This document shows positions 41,796 through 50,015 of a DNA stretch of 64,000 nt, piece after piece (the stretch's first letter is position 1; every line of letters begins with the position of its first letter). Source of the DNA: Clostridiaceae bacterium (GTDB taxonomy: Bacteria; Bacillota; Clostridia; Tissierellales; Sporanaerobacteraceae); contig JAHXQP010000030.1 in NCBI GenBank assembly GCA_019391515.1, positions 62,001 to 126,000 of the forward strand, written 5' to 3'. The notes beneath the pieces were generated by a model. That model saw only the letters and a list, made by a program, of their open reading frames with translations, was not told the origin of the DNA and searched no databases. The translations under genes were made by a program, and so were the position numbers.

Positions 41796-41988
41796 TTATG
41801 TTCTTTTTAGTAGAACTACGGTCTCAACTGTAGCTTGCTGCCTATCAGCCTTCGCTTTGCTTGGCTTCTTGGGCAAGAGCGTACATCTGCTTCTTCAGTC
41901 GCTTCACTCCCTCACAAGCAGTGTTACGACTTCAACGTGCCTTGAGTGGTCAATAAAGATATTATGAATAGACATTATCCCCTTGGTG
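41796..41988 (-). pseudogene. Remnants of an rRNA uracil methyltransferase (rlmD/rumA) 3' end with integration-site signature
   Basis: This GC-richer island translates on the minus strand as SRHVEVVTLLVRE-stop (to 41904). In the same frame beyond that stop it reads QQATVETVVLLKRT-stop (to 41796). Both look like the C-terminus of RlmD-type methyltransferases (compare HVESIVLM in the intact gene at 49947). The core TCAACGTG (41932-41939) is followed, after exactly 39 bases, by CCCCTTGGTG (41979-41988). The same two motifs at the same spacing occur at 44635-44691. The gap from 41575 to 42136 is otherwise AT-rich and empty. Confidence 0.6.
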
Positions 41989-42136
41989 GAAGATTGTATA
42001 TTTCTTATTTATTATACTTTCTTTTTTTAGAATCCCAATTGCGAAAAAATTTATCTTCCCTAATAGTTAAGGCATAATGAACATGGAAAAAGCCCTAAAG
42101 CTAATTGCTATAGAGCTTAAGGCTATTGTAACCTAA

Positions 42137-42451
42137 CTATATTAAATTTTTATATTCTCTTCTTCCATCAACTATAGCGTATACAATAATCATTTTATTT
42201 TCTTCACTTACCTTATAAAATATAAGATGTTTTTCTACAATTACTACTCTATAACCTTGTTTTTTCAAAATAGAGTATCTAGGTATGCTTCTTGAGTTAG
42301 GAAACTCTTTTAAACGATTAATGGTTTCTTCTATTTTATCCAAATATCTGAGAGCAGTATCAATACTACCTGAATCATCTGCAATATAGTAGATTATATC
42401 TCTCAGTTGATCTTCTGCTTTGTCTGTTCTCATAATCTTATACATTTTCAT
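42137..42451 (-). CDS. RelE/ParE-superfamily toxin
   Basis: A 104-residue toxin of the RelE/ParE fold with KIMRTDKAEDQLRDIIYYIA, the helix TALRYLDKIEETINRLKEFP and the C-terminal strand region LIFYKVSEENKMIIVYAIVD. These toxins are ribosome-dependent mRNases or gyrase poisons. Its start overlaps the antitoxin end by 14 bases, as is normal for type II pairs. It lies in the degraded accessory stretch but is intact. Confidence 0.87.
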   Translation of the reverse strand: MKMYKIMRTDKAEDQLRDIIYYIADDSGSIDTALRYLDKIEETINRLKEFPNSRSIPRYSILKKQGYRVVIVEKHLIFYKVSEENKMIIVYAIVDGRREYKNLI

Positions 42452-42722
42452 TCTTCCTATTTACCAAAGATTCACGAAGACTATCTAAAGATTCCTGCAT
42501 GGAACCTACCCTTCCATTTTGTACATCATCTTCTGCTTCTGCAAGGGTTCGAAACAATTCTAATTCAGCTTTCATTTGCTTATAATCCTGTAATCCAAGA
42601 ACAGCTGTATCACCACGACCATTTACAGTAATAATAACTGCCTCTCTAGTATCCCTACATTGTTTAGATATTTCATTATATTTATTTCTTAGATCTGCTG
42701 ATGGTCTAATATTAAATTCCAT
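42438..42722 (-). CDS. Type II antitoxin, Phd/YefM family
   Basis: A 94-residue antitoxin: IRPSADLRNKYNEISKQCRD and AVIITVNGRGDTAVLGLQDY form the DNA-binding Phd/YefM N-terminal fold. The C-terminal half (MKAELELFRTLAEAEDDVQN) is the flexible toxin-binding segment. It precedes the toxin gene and should autoregulate the pair. AGAGGTG is upstream of the ATG. Confidence 0.88.
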   Translation of the reverse strand: MEFNIRPSADLRNKYNEISKQCRDTREAVIITVNGRGDTAVLGLQDYKQMKAELELFRTLAEAEDDVQNGRVGSMQESLDSLRESLVNRKNENV

Positions 42723-42973
42723 GATAACACCTCTTTCTATCTTAGATTTATACCCATATTATATCATAATTTGACTATCATATAAATCTGAATATTTTTA
42801 TAGTCAATACAGGTATAGAAAATCCCTAAAGCTAACATTGCTTTCTTTGGAACCAATTGCCAATTCCTCAAAGACTCAAATATGTATATACAAAATATTT
42901 TTGGCTACTTCATCTAATTCTAAGTCATTAACATTTTTCTCTTTTTCAAATATACTATTAATAGTATAACCTG

Positions 42974-43165
42974 TTAATTAAATTTATTTATTAAACTTTT
43001 TAATCCTTCTTTTAAGTAACAATTATTTATCTTTCCAAAACGTTCCCTTACTAAATCTTTATACCTAGATTTATCCACATCAACTTTATAATCCGAACCA
43101 ATGTACCCACATTTATTCCAACCCTTATTAATATTATTAACATTGCAATTACAATCTTTTGCACC
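42974..43165 (-). pseudogene. Fragment of an unidentified cysteine-containing protein
   Basis: The frame ending at TAA 42974 reads KDCNCNVNNINKGWNKCGYI, then KSRYKDLVRERFGKINNCYL and EGLKSLINKFN. It is clearly coding-like, but it has an in-frame stop upstream and no start. I do not recognise the parent protein. The rest of the 42723-43607 gap holds a second short coding-like scrap near 42880-42950 and otherwise nothing I can name. Confidence 0.45.
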
Positions 43166-43384
43166 TCATTCACAGTTAAAATAATTCTTAATTACTATCC
43201 GACTTCTTCTTGGTTGGAAATTTGGAACCATAACCATTGAAGCCCTAACCCTATTTATGAAATAAATAGTGGTAGGTCTCATGCCAGGAATATCCAAGAA
43301 CTCAACCGGAGGAAGAAGTGATTGGATACATTCTACGACCAATTACTCTATTCCTTCAAAGGATGTTCCATACATAAATAATTT

Positions 43385-43492
43385 TGATATTGTTCTCATC
43401 TCTTTCTGTTTCGAAATAAAAAAGAGGCGAAGTCTTTCGATCGTTAGTTGACCGAAGACTTCGCCTCTTCTATTTTCTGTATATAGTTTTGG
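43385..43492. repeat. MITE-like hairpin repeat, copy 1
   Basis: 15-bp perfect inverted arms AAGAGGCGAAGTCTT (43422-43436) and AAGACTTCGCCTCTT (43455-43469) enclose the loop TCGATCGTTAGTTGACCG. The same loop, flank words (ATTGTTCTCA before, TTCTGTAT after) and hairpin plan recur at 48424-48530. Confidence 0.75.
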
Positions 43493-43607
43493 AGTTATAT
43501 TAAATAAATGCATCAAGGTTTTTACATATTAATGTATTTGTTTTCTGTATTAATGATAAGAGAGATTCTCATAATTTTATAAAACAAATTGGCATTTGTA
43601 AATCGCT

Positions 43608-43802
43608 TTATTTTTTGTTGTTACTATCTAAAATAGAACCAACTATGATACCAATAAGCATTCCTAGTCCAGCCCCTAAAGCTATACAGAATATAAAGTT
43701 ATCCAAATTCATGATAATGCTTATAATAATTCCTATACAAACACCAAAGCACAATCCAAGTGGTATACCCATTGTTAAATATTTATTTGTATCTTTTTTC
43801 AT
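43608..43802 (-). CDS. Small glycine-zipper membrane protein
   Basis: A 64-residue protein with two hydrophobic, glycine-rich helices (MGIPLGLCFGVCIGIIISII and LGAGLGMLIGIIVGSILDS) separated by NLDNFIFC. The glycine zippers suggest a membrane-embedded oligomer; the family is unknown. Start ATG 43802 follows GAGGCGTATGAT. It is downstream of the NUDIX gene on the same strand, 26 bases away. Confidence 0.65.
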   Translation of the reverse strand: MKKDTNKYLTMGIPLGLCFGVCIGIIISIIMNLDNFIFCIALGAGLGMLIGIIVGSILDSNNKK

Positions 43803-43828
43803 ATCATACGCCTCTTTCAAATTAGAAT

Positions 43829-44320
43829 TTACCTAATTGTATCTAAATATTCACTCGCTCTTTCTTTATGACTTTGCATATACTTATCTGATTCAATAAA
43901 CTTAAAGAATTCTTCTTTTGTCAGCCACAAATAGGATATTGTTTCTCCTTTTTGAAGCGTAATTGAATCTTTATTACAATTAGTTTTACATAGATAGCCA
44001 TAATATATAGTATCCTTGCTCGTACATCTGTATATCTGCTCTAATTTTGGTGCTTCAATACCTGTTTCTTCCCTGAGTTCCCTGATTGCAGTATCATAAG
44101 GCCTCTCGCCTACCACTGCACTACCACCTGCACTCGCTACATACAAACCTGGAAAATTTGGCTTTATTAAATCTCTTTGCATAAGTAGAAACATACCATC
44201 TTCATGCCTAACTATTATTTCACTTACCAAATGAAATAAACCATCAGGGATTACCTCACCCCTAACTAAATTGCAATCCGCAAGTGTTCCATCTTCTCTA
44301 TATGCATCCCATAATTCCAT
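43829..44320 (-). CDS. NUDIX hydrolase
   Basis: A 163-residue protein whose Nudix box GERPYDTAIRELREETGIE (G-x5-E-x7-REUxEExGU) lies near residues 70-90. LWDAYREDGTLADCNLVRG at the N-terminus resembles the isopentenyl-diphosphate-isomerase-like or YfcD-type Nudix group that acts on nucleoside diphosphate derivatives. The exact substrate is unknown. GGAGATATT precedes the ATG. Confidence 0.88.
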   Translation of the reverse strand: MELWDAYREDGTLADCNLVRGEVIPDGLFHLVSEIIVRHEDGMFLLMQRDLIKPNFPGLYVASAGGSAVVGERPYDTAIRELREETGIEAPKLEQIYRCTSKDTIYYGYLCKTNCNKDSITLQKGETISYLWLTKEEFFKFIESDKYMQSHKERASEYLDTIR

Positions 44321-44486
44321 TATTTAATATCTCCTAAAATTACTATTTATTGAATTATTTCATATTTCTTATATGTCACATTGTTCAACTTATGTACATT
44401 ATATTGTATAATTCATCTGCCAGTCTATCAGCCAACCATACCTTTTTTACAGCTCTACTTTTCAATATTTCCGCTGTCATCACTCA

Positions 44487-44694
44487 AATTATCCAATGTC
44501 ATCTATTTTCAAGGTCAAAAAACGGTGTCTTTTCACCGATTTTTGACCCGAATTTTGTCCCTCAACCACAACATGTTGTGGTTAAACCCTATTTTTTCTC
44601 CTTATCACCACAATACGACATCATTATTATACTCTCAACGTGTCTTGAGAGTATAATAATGATGTCGTTGTTAACTGGTACCCCCTTGGTGTAA
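44487..44694 (-). repeat. Duplicated 3' end and downstream flank of the rlmD gene
   Basis: On the minus strand the segment encodes SRHVESIIMMSYCGDKEKK-stop, close to the C-terminus of the intact RlmD (HVESIVLMTYCGSAEK). It continues with a diverged copy of rlmD's downstream flank (ACCACAACATGTTGTGGT, then the GGTCAAAAAACGGTGT and ATCCAATGTCATCTAT words). It includes a 23-bp perfect inverted repeat (44616-44638 with 44645-44667) centred on TCAACGTG. The CCCCTTGGTG end motif lies at 44682-44691. No gene occupies 44321-44709. Confidence 0.7.
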
Positions 44695-44709
44695 CAAATT
44701 TTATATTTG

Positions 44710-44998
44710 CTAACTATGATTCATTATCCAATTTAATAAATCTACATCACTCATAGAAACATCTACTAATCCTATTTTAACTAATTCCTAGCCAGTACAA
44801 TTTAATTGAATCCCATTAATCTCAAGAAATGTCATCATTACTAGAATACCAATCCTTTTATTTCAATCTACAAAAGGATGATTATTAATAATAAAATATC
44901 CTAATTTAGCTGCTTTAGATTGGATAGTTTTATAAATATTGTTTATTCATTCATTTTTTAAAAAACTCATAATATTTTTAAGATCCAAACTTTCAAAA
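44710..44998 (-). pseudogene. doc (Fic/Doc-type) toxin pseudogene
   Basis: The minus strand reads FESLDLKNIMSFLKNE-stop, then IYKTIQSKAAKLGYFIINNH followed by PFVD-stop-NKRIGILVMMTFLEINGI, then a TAG and ELVKIGLVDVSMSDVDLLNW. This is the Doc core HPFxDGNKR with the Gly codon changed to TGA, plus two further in-frame stops. The family adds phosphate or AMP to translation factors; this copy is dead. No phd partner adjoins it. Confidence 0.8.
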
Positions 44999-45793
44999 TT
45001 AAACATTAAGGTCCCTCTTAGAAAAAAATATAAATGTTCCTGATATTCCAAAACCTATTATCAGTAATGAAATAACTATAAATACCAGCTCCAATTTTCC
45101 TTCATTTAAAATATAATTCGCATCAAAAAATTTAAATGGTGTTATATATTTTAATATGTCTACACTATCAACCATATTTATAAGAGAAGAGATGACAAAT
45201 GTTATCATAAGAATACTCACAGATATATTTCCAGATTTCTTATATTTTTTATTTATAGATGCAACTAGCATTCCAATACTTAAAAATATAAGTTGTACTA
45301 TAAATATAGCTAAAAACAAAAGTACTATAAATTTATAGAAACATTCATTTTTTTCATATCTTATACTACTAATAAGAGTAGCTGCTAAAGTTACAAAATT
45401 TAGTAAAATTAAGTTTATAATAGCTGATATAAGTTTGTTCCATACTACTTTTCTTCTTGAAATAGGAAGTGTAAATAAATATTCTACTGTTCTATCTCTT
45501 TCTTCTTTTGAAATAATAGAACTTCCCAAAAGAACTGCATGAATTCCAAGTATCAGATAAAGGTAAGGTGAAATCGTACTTATAAATCCCTCTAAAGTTG
45601 CTATATTAAGATTGCTCATTCCAATAGCACTAAGCACACCTTGTGATAGTGATTCCATAAATTCATTTATATTGGAATTTCCTGCAAATGATTCAAATTT
45701 TATCATTTGTATAGACATTAATAATATAATTGCTACACTCCAAAGTATCATAGATCTTAAATTTGATTTTAGTTCTCTTTTAACTATATTCAC
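44999..45793 (-). CDS. ABC-2 type transporter permease
   Basis: A 264-residue permease with six hydrophobic segments (MILWSVAIILLMSIQMIKF at the start; FISTISPYLYLILGIHAVLL; GFGISGTFIFFSKRDLNV at the end) and the ABC-2 coupling motif SKEERDRTVEYLFTLPISRR. It pairs with the related permease upstream and the ATPase at 46619. GTG 45793 follows GGAGGTGCAAA. Such three-gene export systems often handle antimicrobial peptides or drugs; the substrate is unknown. Confidence 0.88.
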   Translation of the reverse strand: MNIVKRELKSNLRSMILWSVAIILLMSIQMIKFESFAGNSNINEFMESLSQGVLSAIGMSNLNIATLEGFISTISPYLYLILGIHAVLLGSSIISKEERDRTVEYLFTLPISRRKVVWNKLISAIINLILLNFVTLAATLISSIRYEKNECFYKFIVLLFLAIFIVQLIFLSIGMLVASINKKYKKSGNISVSILMITFVISSLINMVDSVDILKYITPFKFFDANYILNEGKLELVFIVISLLIIGFGISGTFIFFSKRDLNV

Positions 45794-45803
45794 TTTGCAC
45801 CTC

Positions 45804-46607
45804 CTATAATGAATGTATATCTCTACGATTGTATAATAAATAGCTACTTACTAATGATACAATTATTACTGATACAGCTATCAAAAATAATTGTATATCA
45901 TATTCTCCAGTTTTCAAAATAACTCCTGCTTCGAAATAGTGAAATGGTGTCATATATCTCAAGATATCGCTATCGATTATTTCTCCTACAGAACTAATCA
46001 CGTAAAGTCCTATAGCTAGACTCATTGAAAGGCTTAGTACGGATCTAATCTTTTTAAATAATAATGAAATGAACATTCCAATACTTAAAAATGTTAATTG
46101 AAAAAGAGGAACTGATATTAGCAGTTTAAATACATGAGACACTTCATAGTTACTGCCTCCGTTGAATAATTTAAGCGCTATCAGGCTTCCTATACCAACT
46201 GCTAAAAAAGTAATTAAAAGGCCTAATAATGCTGCAAAGAACTTACTTAGATATATCTTTTTTCTAGATACTGGCTTAGTCATTAAAAAATCGGCTGTAA
46301 GTTCCCTTTCTTCTTCTGAAAGAATAGAAAAACCATAATTTGCACTCTGTATAGCTATTGCAATCTGCATAATTGTAAATGTCAAGGTGAAAAATCCCAT
46401 TAAACTTCCTAGAGATAATCCTGCTCTTACCCCTAAGGCTTGCATCATCTCTTTTGGAAAGCTATTCATTATTGAATCAAGTGTTTCTGAATCCTGTTCC
46501 ATATAAGGGAAAAAAGACATATAGAAAATCATAAGGGCTGCCAGAGATATTGACCAGATGATGATAGACTTTATCTTCATGTGGAATTCTTGTTTAAACA
46601 CATTCAT
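45804..46607 (-). CDS. ABC-2 type transporter permease (paralogue of the next gene)
   Basis: A 267-residue permease with the same plan as its neighbour: IIWSISLAALMIFYMSFFPY at the start, LSEEERELTADFLMTKPVSR in the middle and SSYLLYNRRDIHSL at the end. The two permeases are clearly related by duplication and probably heterodimerise. It is 10 bases upstream of the 44999 gene and 11 bases downstream of the ATPase, giving one operon. Confidence 0.88.
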   Translation of the reverse strand: MNVFKQEFHMKIKSIIIWSISLAALMIFYMSFFPYMEQDSETLDSIMNSFPKEMMQALGVRAGLSLGSLMGFFTLTFTIMQIAIAIQSANYGFSILSEEERELTADFLMTKPVSRKKIYLSKFFAALLGLLITFLAVGIGSLIALKLFNGGSNYEVSHVFKLLISVPLFQLTFLSIGMFISLLFKKIRSVLSLSMSLAIGLYVISSVGEIIDSDILRYMTPFHYFEAGVILKTGEYDIQLFLIAVSVIIVSLVSSYLLYNRRDIHSL

Positions 46608-46618
46608 ATTCAGACCTC

Positions 46619-47491
46619 CTATTCGTAGTAATGCATAAATATTTCTTCTAGAGTTGGCTCTTCTATATTTATATCTCTTATCTTTATATCGCTTATAGCC
46701 TTTATTATAGGATTTATATCGCCTTTATAAAAGAATCTAAATCCATAATCTTCTTTTGTTAATTTTGTGACTCCATCTATATCGAATATTTCTGTCTTTA
46801 AATTATCCCCTATAATACAAATCTTTTTATAATTGTTTTCCTTTAGTGTCTTTATATCAGCAGTTTCAATTATAGAACCATCTCTTATAATTGCGACTCT
46901 ATTACAAAGAGCTTGAATTTCTCCTAGTATGTGAGATGAAAAAAATATAGTAGCACCTTTCTCATTTTCTTCTCGTATCAAATTGAAAAACTTTTGCTGC
47001 ATAAGTGGATCAAGTCCGCCAGTTGGTTCGTCTAATATTATAAGTTCTGGTTCATGGAGAAGACCTTGAACTATTCCTACCTTTTTCTTATTTCCATAGG
47101 ATAAGTCTTCAATTCGCCTACCTAAATCAAGTTCCATAATATCAGCTAGTTCTTTCATTCTTTTTGTACAATCCTTTCTATAAAAACTTTCCGAATATTT
47201 AAGTAGATCTATTACCTTCATCTTGTCATAGTAAAATATTTCTGAAGGAAGATATCCTATATCTTTCCTAACTTCAGGGCCATATTTTTTTATATCTTTT
47301 CCAAATAGTTTAACCTGCCCTGATGTTGGATATATGAGGCTCAATAGTAGCCTTATAGTAGTAGACTTTCCTGCTCCATTTGGTCCAATAAATCCAAATA
47401 TTTCACCCTCTTCTACTTCTAAACATAGATCTTTTATTCCTAAAGATTTACCATAATATTTTGTCAAGTTATTTGTTTCTATTATACCCAT
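46619..47491 (-). CDS. ABC transporter ATP-binding protein
   Basis: A 290-residue ATPase with Walker A FIGPNGAGKSTTIRLLLS, the signature DLSYGNKKKVGIVQGLL (a variant LSGGQ) and Walker B PELIILDEPTGGLDPLMQQ. It resembles the BcrA/drug-export class. It heads the minus-strand operon with two ABC-2 permeases and is divergent from the TetR gene, which probably regulates it. Confidence 0.92.
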   Translation of the reverse strand: MGIIETNNLTKYYGKSLGIKDLCLEVEEGEIFGFIGPNGAGKSTTIRLLLSLIYPTSGQVKLFGKDIKKYGPEVRKDIGYLPSEIFYYDKMKVIDLLKYSESFYRKDCTKRMKELADIMELDLGRRIEDLSYGNKKKVGIVQGLLHEPELIILDEPTGGLDPLMQQKFFNLIREENEKGATIFFSSHILGEIQALCNRVAIIRDGSIIETADIKTLKENNYKKICIIGDNLKTEIFDIDGVTKLTKEDYGFRFFYKGDINPIIKAISDIKIRDINIEEPTLEEIFMHYYE

Positions 47492-47733
47492 GCCAACATC
47501 TCCTTTTTAAGTATATCTCCTATCCTTGTAACCAGAAGAGATAACCTCTTTTTCAATCTTTATATATATGCTACCTTTTCTCATCTATTTCACAGAAACT
47601 CTTTCTGAATATTGTTGTCACACTTGAGACATCTTGTTTTCTATAGTATAATTTATTAAATAATAATTTTCAAGATATAGACCATAAGTGCTACAATATT
47701 AGAAATTTGTGACACTAAAAAAAGGAGGAACTT

Positions 47734-48285
47734 ATGATAGAAAAGATAACCAACCATATCGCTATCCAATCTCAAGAATGGTTTGCAAATTCTTTACTTG
47801 AGTTAATGGAAGAAAAGAAATTTAGTAATATCACCATAACAGAAATTGCAGCAAAAGCAGATTTATCTAGACGAACATTCTATCGTATTTTTGAAACAAA
47901 AATAGATATTTTAGTCTACTACACAGATAAATTATACGATGAATTTTTGGAATTACTAAAACTAGAATCAAATCCCCATTTTACTGCGATAATTCGGCTT
48001 TATTTTGAATTTTGGTATCAAAATAAACATTTTTTAGAACTATTAAGACGAAGTGAAATGCTTCCATTTATGATGAACCAATATACAAGAATGTTCCCTA
48101 AAGTTTTTCAAATTATAAAAGGAAATCATCCGTTAGCTCATAACGCTGATGCATTATCCTATGCCATGGCTTTTAGTGCAGGTGGTCTGTTGAGTATTCT
48201 CTTGAAATGGGCGGAAGATGGAATGAATAAGACTCCAGAAGAAATAATGAAACTTATGGAGTTAATATTTCCATATTCTCTATGA
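47734..48285 (+). CDS. TetR/AcrR-family regulator
   Basis: A 183-residue regulator with an N-terminal HTH (KFSNITITEIAAKADLSRRT, FYRIFETKIDILVYYTDKLY) and an all-helical ligand domain with TetR_C features (AMAFSAGGLLSILLKWAEDG). The divergent arrangement across 240 bases with the ABC-2 operon suggests it represses the exporter and is released by its substrate. AAAGGAGGAACTT precedes the ATG. Confidence 0.9.
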   Translation: MIEKITNHIAIQSQEWFANSLLELMEEKKFSNITITEIAAKADLSRRTFYRIFETKIDILVYYTDKLYDEFLELLKLESNPHFTAIIRLYFEFWYQNKHFLELLRRSEMLPFMMNQYTRMFPKVFQIIKGNHPLAHNADALSYAMAFSAGGLLSILLKWAEDGMNKTPEEIMKLMELIFPYSL

Positions 48286-48423
48286 CACTTTCAAAGTAAG
48301 CGTCCAATAATCCAATAGATTTAAAATTCTCACAAAGCATGAGATAATTTCTTTTACAAAGTACTTTTAATAAAAAAATTTATATATTCAAATCACAATG
48401 ATTCTTCAAAGAACTTATTTGAC

Positions 48424-48530
48424 ATTGTTCTCAAGTCCCTAAATTTTATTATGAAACACAAAGAGGTGAAGCCTATCGATCATAAGTTGACCGAAGATTT
48501 CACCTCTTTGTGTTTCTGTATTTAGCGTTA
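48424..48530. repeat. MITE-like hairpin repeat, copy 2
   Basis: 17-bp perfect arms (48454-48470, containing AAGAGGTGAA, and 48499-48515) enclose a loop with the same TCGATCATAAGTTGACCGAAGA core as copy 1 at 43385. The arms have diverged with compensating changes, so pairing is conserved. The rest of 48286-48691 is empty apart from the upstream region of the transposase. Confidence 0.75.
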
Positions 48531-48691
48531 ATCATAACTTCTAACGCTCACTATTGCTGCTCTGTAGAACAGCAATTTTCTTATCACTCTAAAATATTTT
48601 AAAAAGTTTCTATTTTCAAAAAGGATTTTCGCCTATCTATGTCAAATATTATAAGTACAAACAAATACTATAATTAAGGAGGCAAATTTCC

Positions 48692-49789
48692 TTGTATGAA
48701 CGTCAATTAATCTTCAATAACATTGATTTATTTTCTTCTAATAAAAAAACTAAATTTTATGAAAAAATCTTTGATGTTATTGATTTATCTGAATTCCCAA
48801 TGTATATTCAATCAAAATTTGGTCCTAAAGGTTTTAATAGACATGCTCTTTTTAGATCTTTTATTGTTATGAAAGCTGAAAAAATTCGTGAAATTACTGA
48901 ATTAGTTAACTTCCTTGATACTAACCCTTATATTGCCTATTTATGTGGCCTTGAATCTTTTAAAGCTTTACCTTCTTATTCTGTTTTTCAAAGACTTATT
49001 AAAAATATTGATAATGATTCTTTGAAAAATATTATGAAATCTCAAGTATTAAAGCTTAAAGAACTTGGATTCATTGATAGTTCCTTTGTTTCTTGTGATG
49101 GTACTCCAATCTTTGCTAATACTAAGCAAAATAATCCTAAGTCTTTTGCTAAAAATAAGTTTAGTAAATCTAATCATCCAAAGTCTGATTTAGATTGTAA
49201 GTTAAGTGTTCATACTGCTTCTAATTCTCATAACAAAAAGAAGTATGATTTCTATTGGGGCTATCAAAACATTGTGCTTACTGATGCTATTTCTGGTCTT
49301 CCGATTGATGAATTAACTACTACTGCTGATGTATGTGAATCTACTATTTGTATTGATTTTTTAAAGTCTACTAATTCTTGGTTTTCTCTTGATGAAACTT
49401 ATTTTATTGCTGATAAATCTTATGATACTAGAAAAATTCATAATTTCATTAGATATGAACTTAATGGTCACGCTTTTATTCCTCTTAATCCTAGAAATAC
49501 TAAAAAGAAAAAAATGTTAAATAAATCTAATGTCATCTGTGATGCTGGGCTTGCCATGCATAAAGATGGCAGGCAATATTTTGATTCTTATATTAAGCAA
49601 AAATTCTGTTGTACTTTTAGAACTAAGAAAGATGATTCTTTATGTCCTTGCAAGCATCCCAAGTATTTTAATGGCAAGAAAAATCGTGGTTGTACTAAAT
49701 ATATTTCTATAGGTAATGATTATCGTGCTTCTATTAATAGAGATTCTAAATTCTTTAAAAAAATTTATGCTTTTAGAACAGATCAATAA
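48692..49789 (+). pseudogene. IS1182-family transposase, 3'-truncated
   Basis: The 365-residue frame has the IS1182 N-terminus (FGPKGFNRHALFRSFIVMKA), the first catalytic Asp in SSFVSCDGTPIFANTKQNNP and the second in YFIADKSYDTRKI. It stops at SKFFKKIYAFRTDQ, where intact family members continue for roughly 80-100 residues including the third catalytic acidic residue (YNxRFK region). The following bases do not encode that part; instead the rlmD downstream flank begins. So it is a deletion derivative without activity. The TTG start follows AAGGAGGCAAATTTC. Confidence 0.85.
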
Positions 49790-49837
49790 TTCCATCTTTT
49801 GAAATTCCACTTCTATCATTTTTATTCTAAATTATTC

Positions 49838-50015
49838 ATTTTATCCAATGTCATCTATAAAACACCCTATTTTAAAGGGTCAAAAAACGGTGTTTTTCCA
49901 CTGATTTTCGACCCAATTTTCGTACTCAAACCACTATATGTTGTGGTCAACTTCTAACTTTTTCCGCTGAGCCACAATACGTCATCAGAACTATACTCTC
50001 AACGTGTGGCGTTTT
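49838..50015 (-). repeat. Native rlmD 3' end and flank, homologous to the copy at 44487-44694
   Basis: It contains the HVESIVLMTYCGSAEK codons, the GTTGTGGTCAA and GGTCAAAAAACGGTGT words and the TTATCCAATGTCATCTAT end shared with the 44.6-kb copy. TCAACGTG is at about 50000-50007. There is no CCCCTTGGTG, so this is the unoccupied arm. Confidence 0.65.

Noticed and set aside
41785-41967. 60-codon plus-strand frame in the GC-richer island
   Set aside because: The minus strand carries methyltransferase-like C-termini and a terminator; the plus-strand frame has no features.
43269-43451. 60-codon plus-strand frame in the accessory gap
   Set aside because: No ribosome site or recognisable motif, and it runs into the hairpin repeat; chance open frame.
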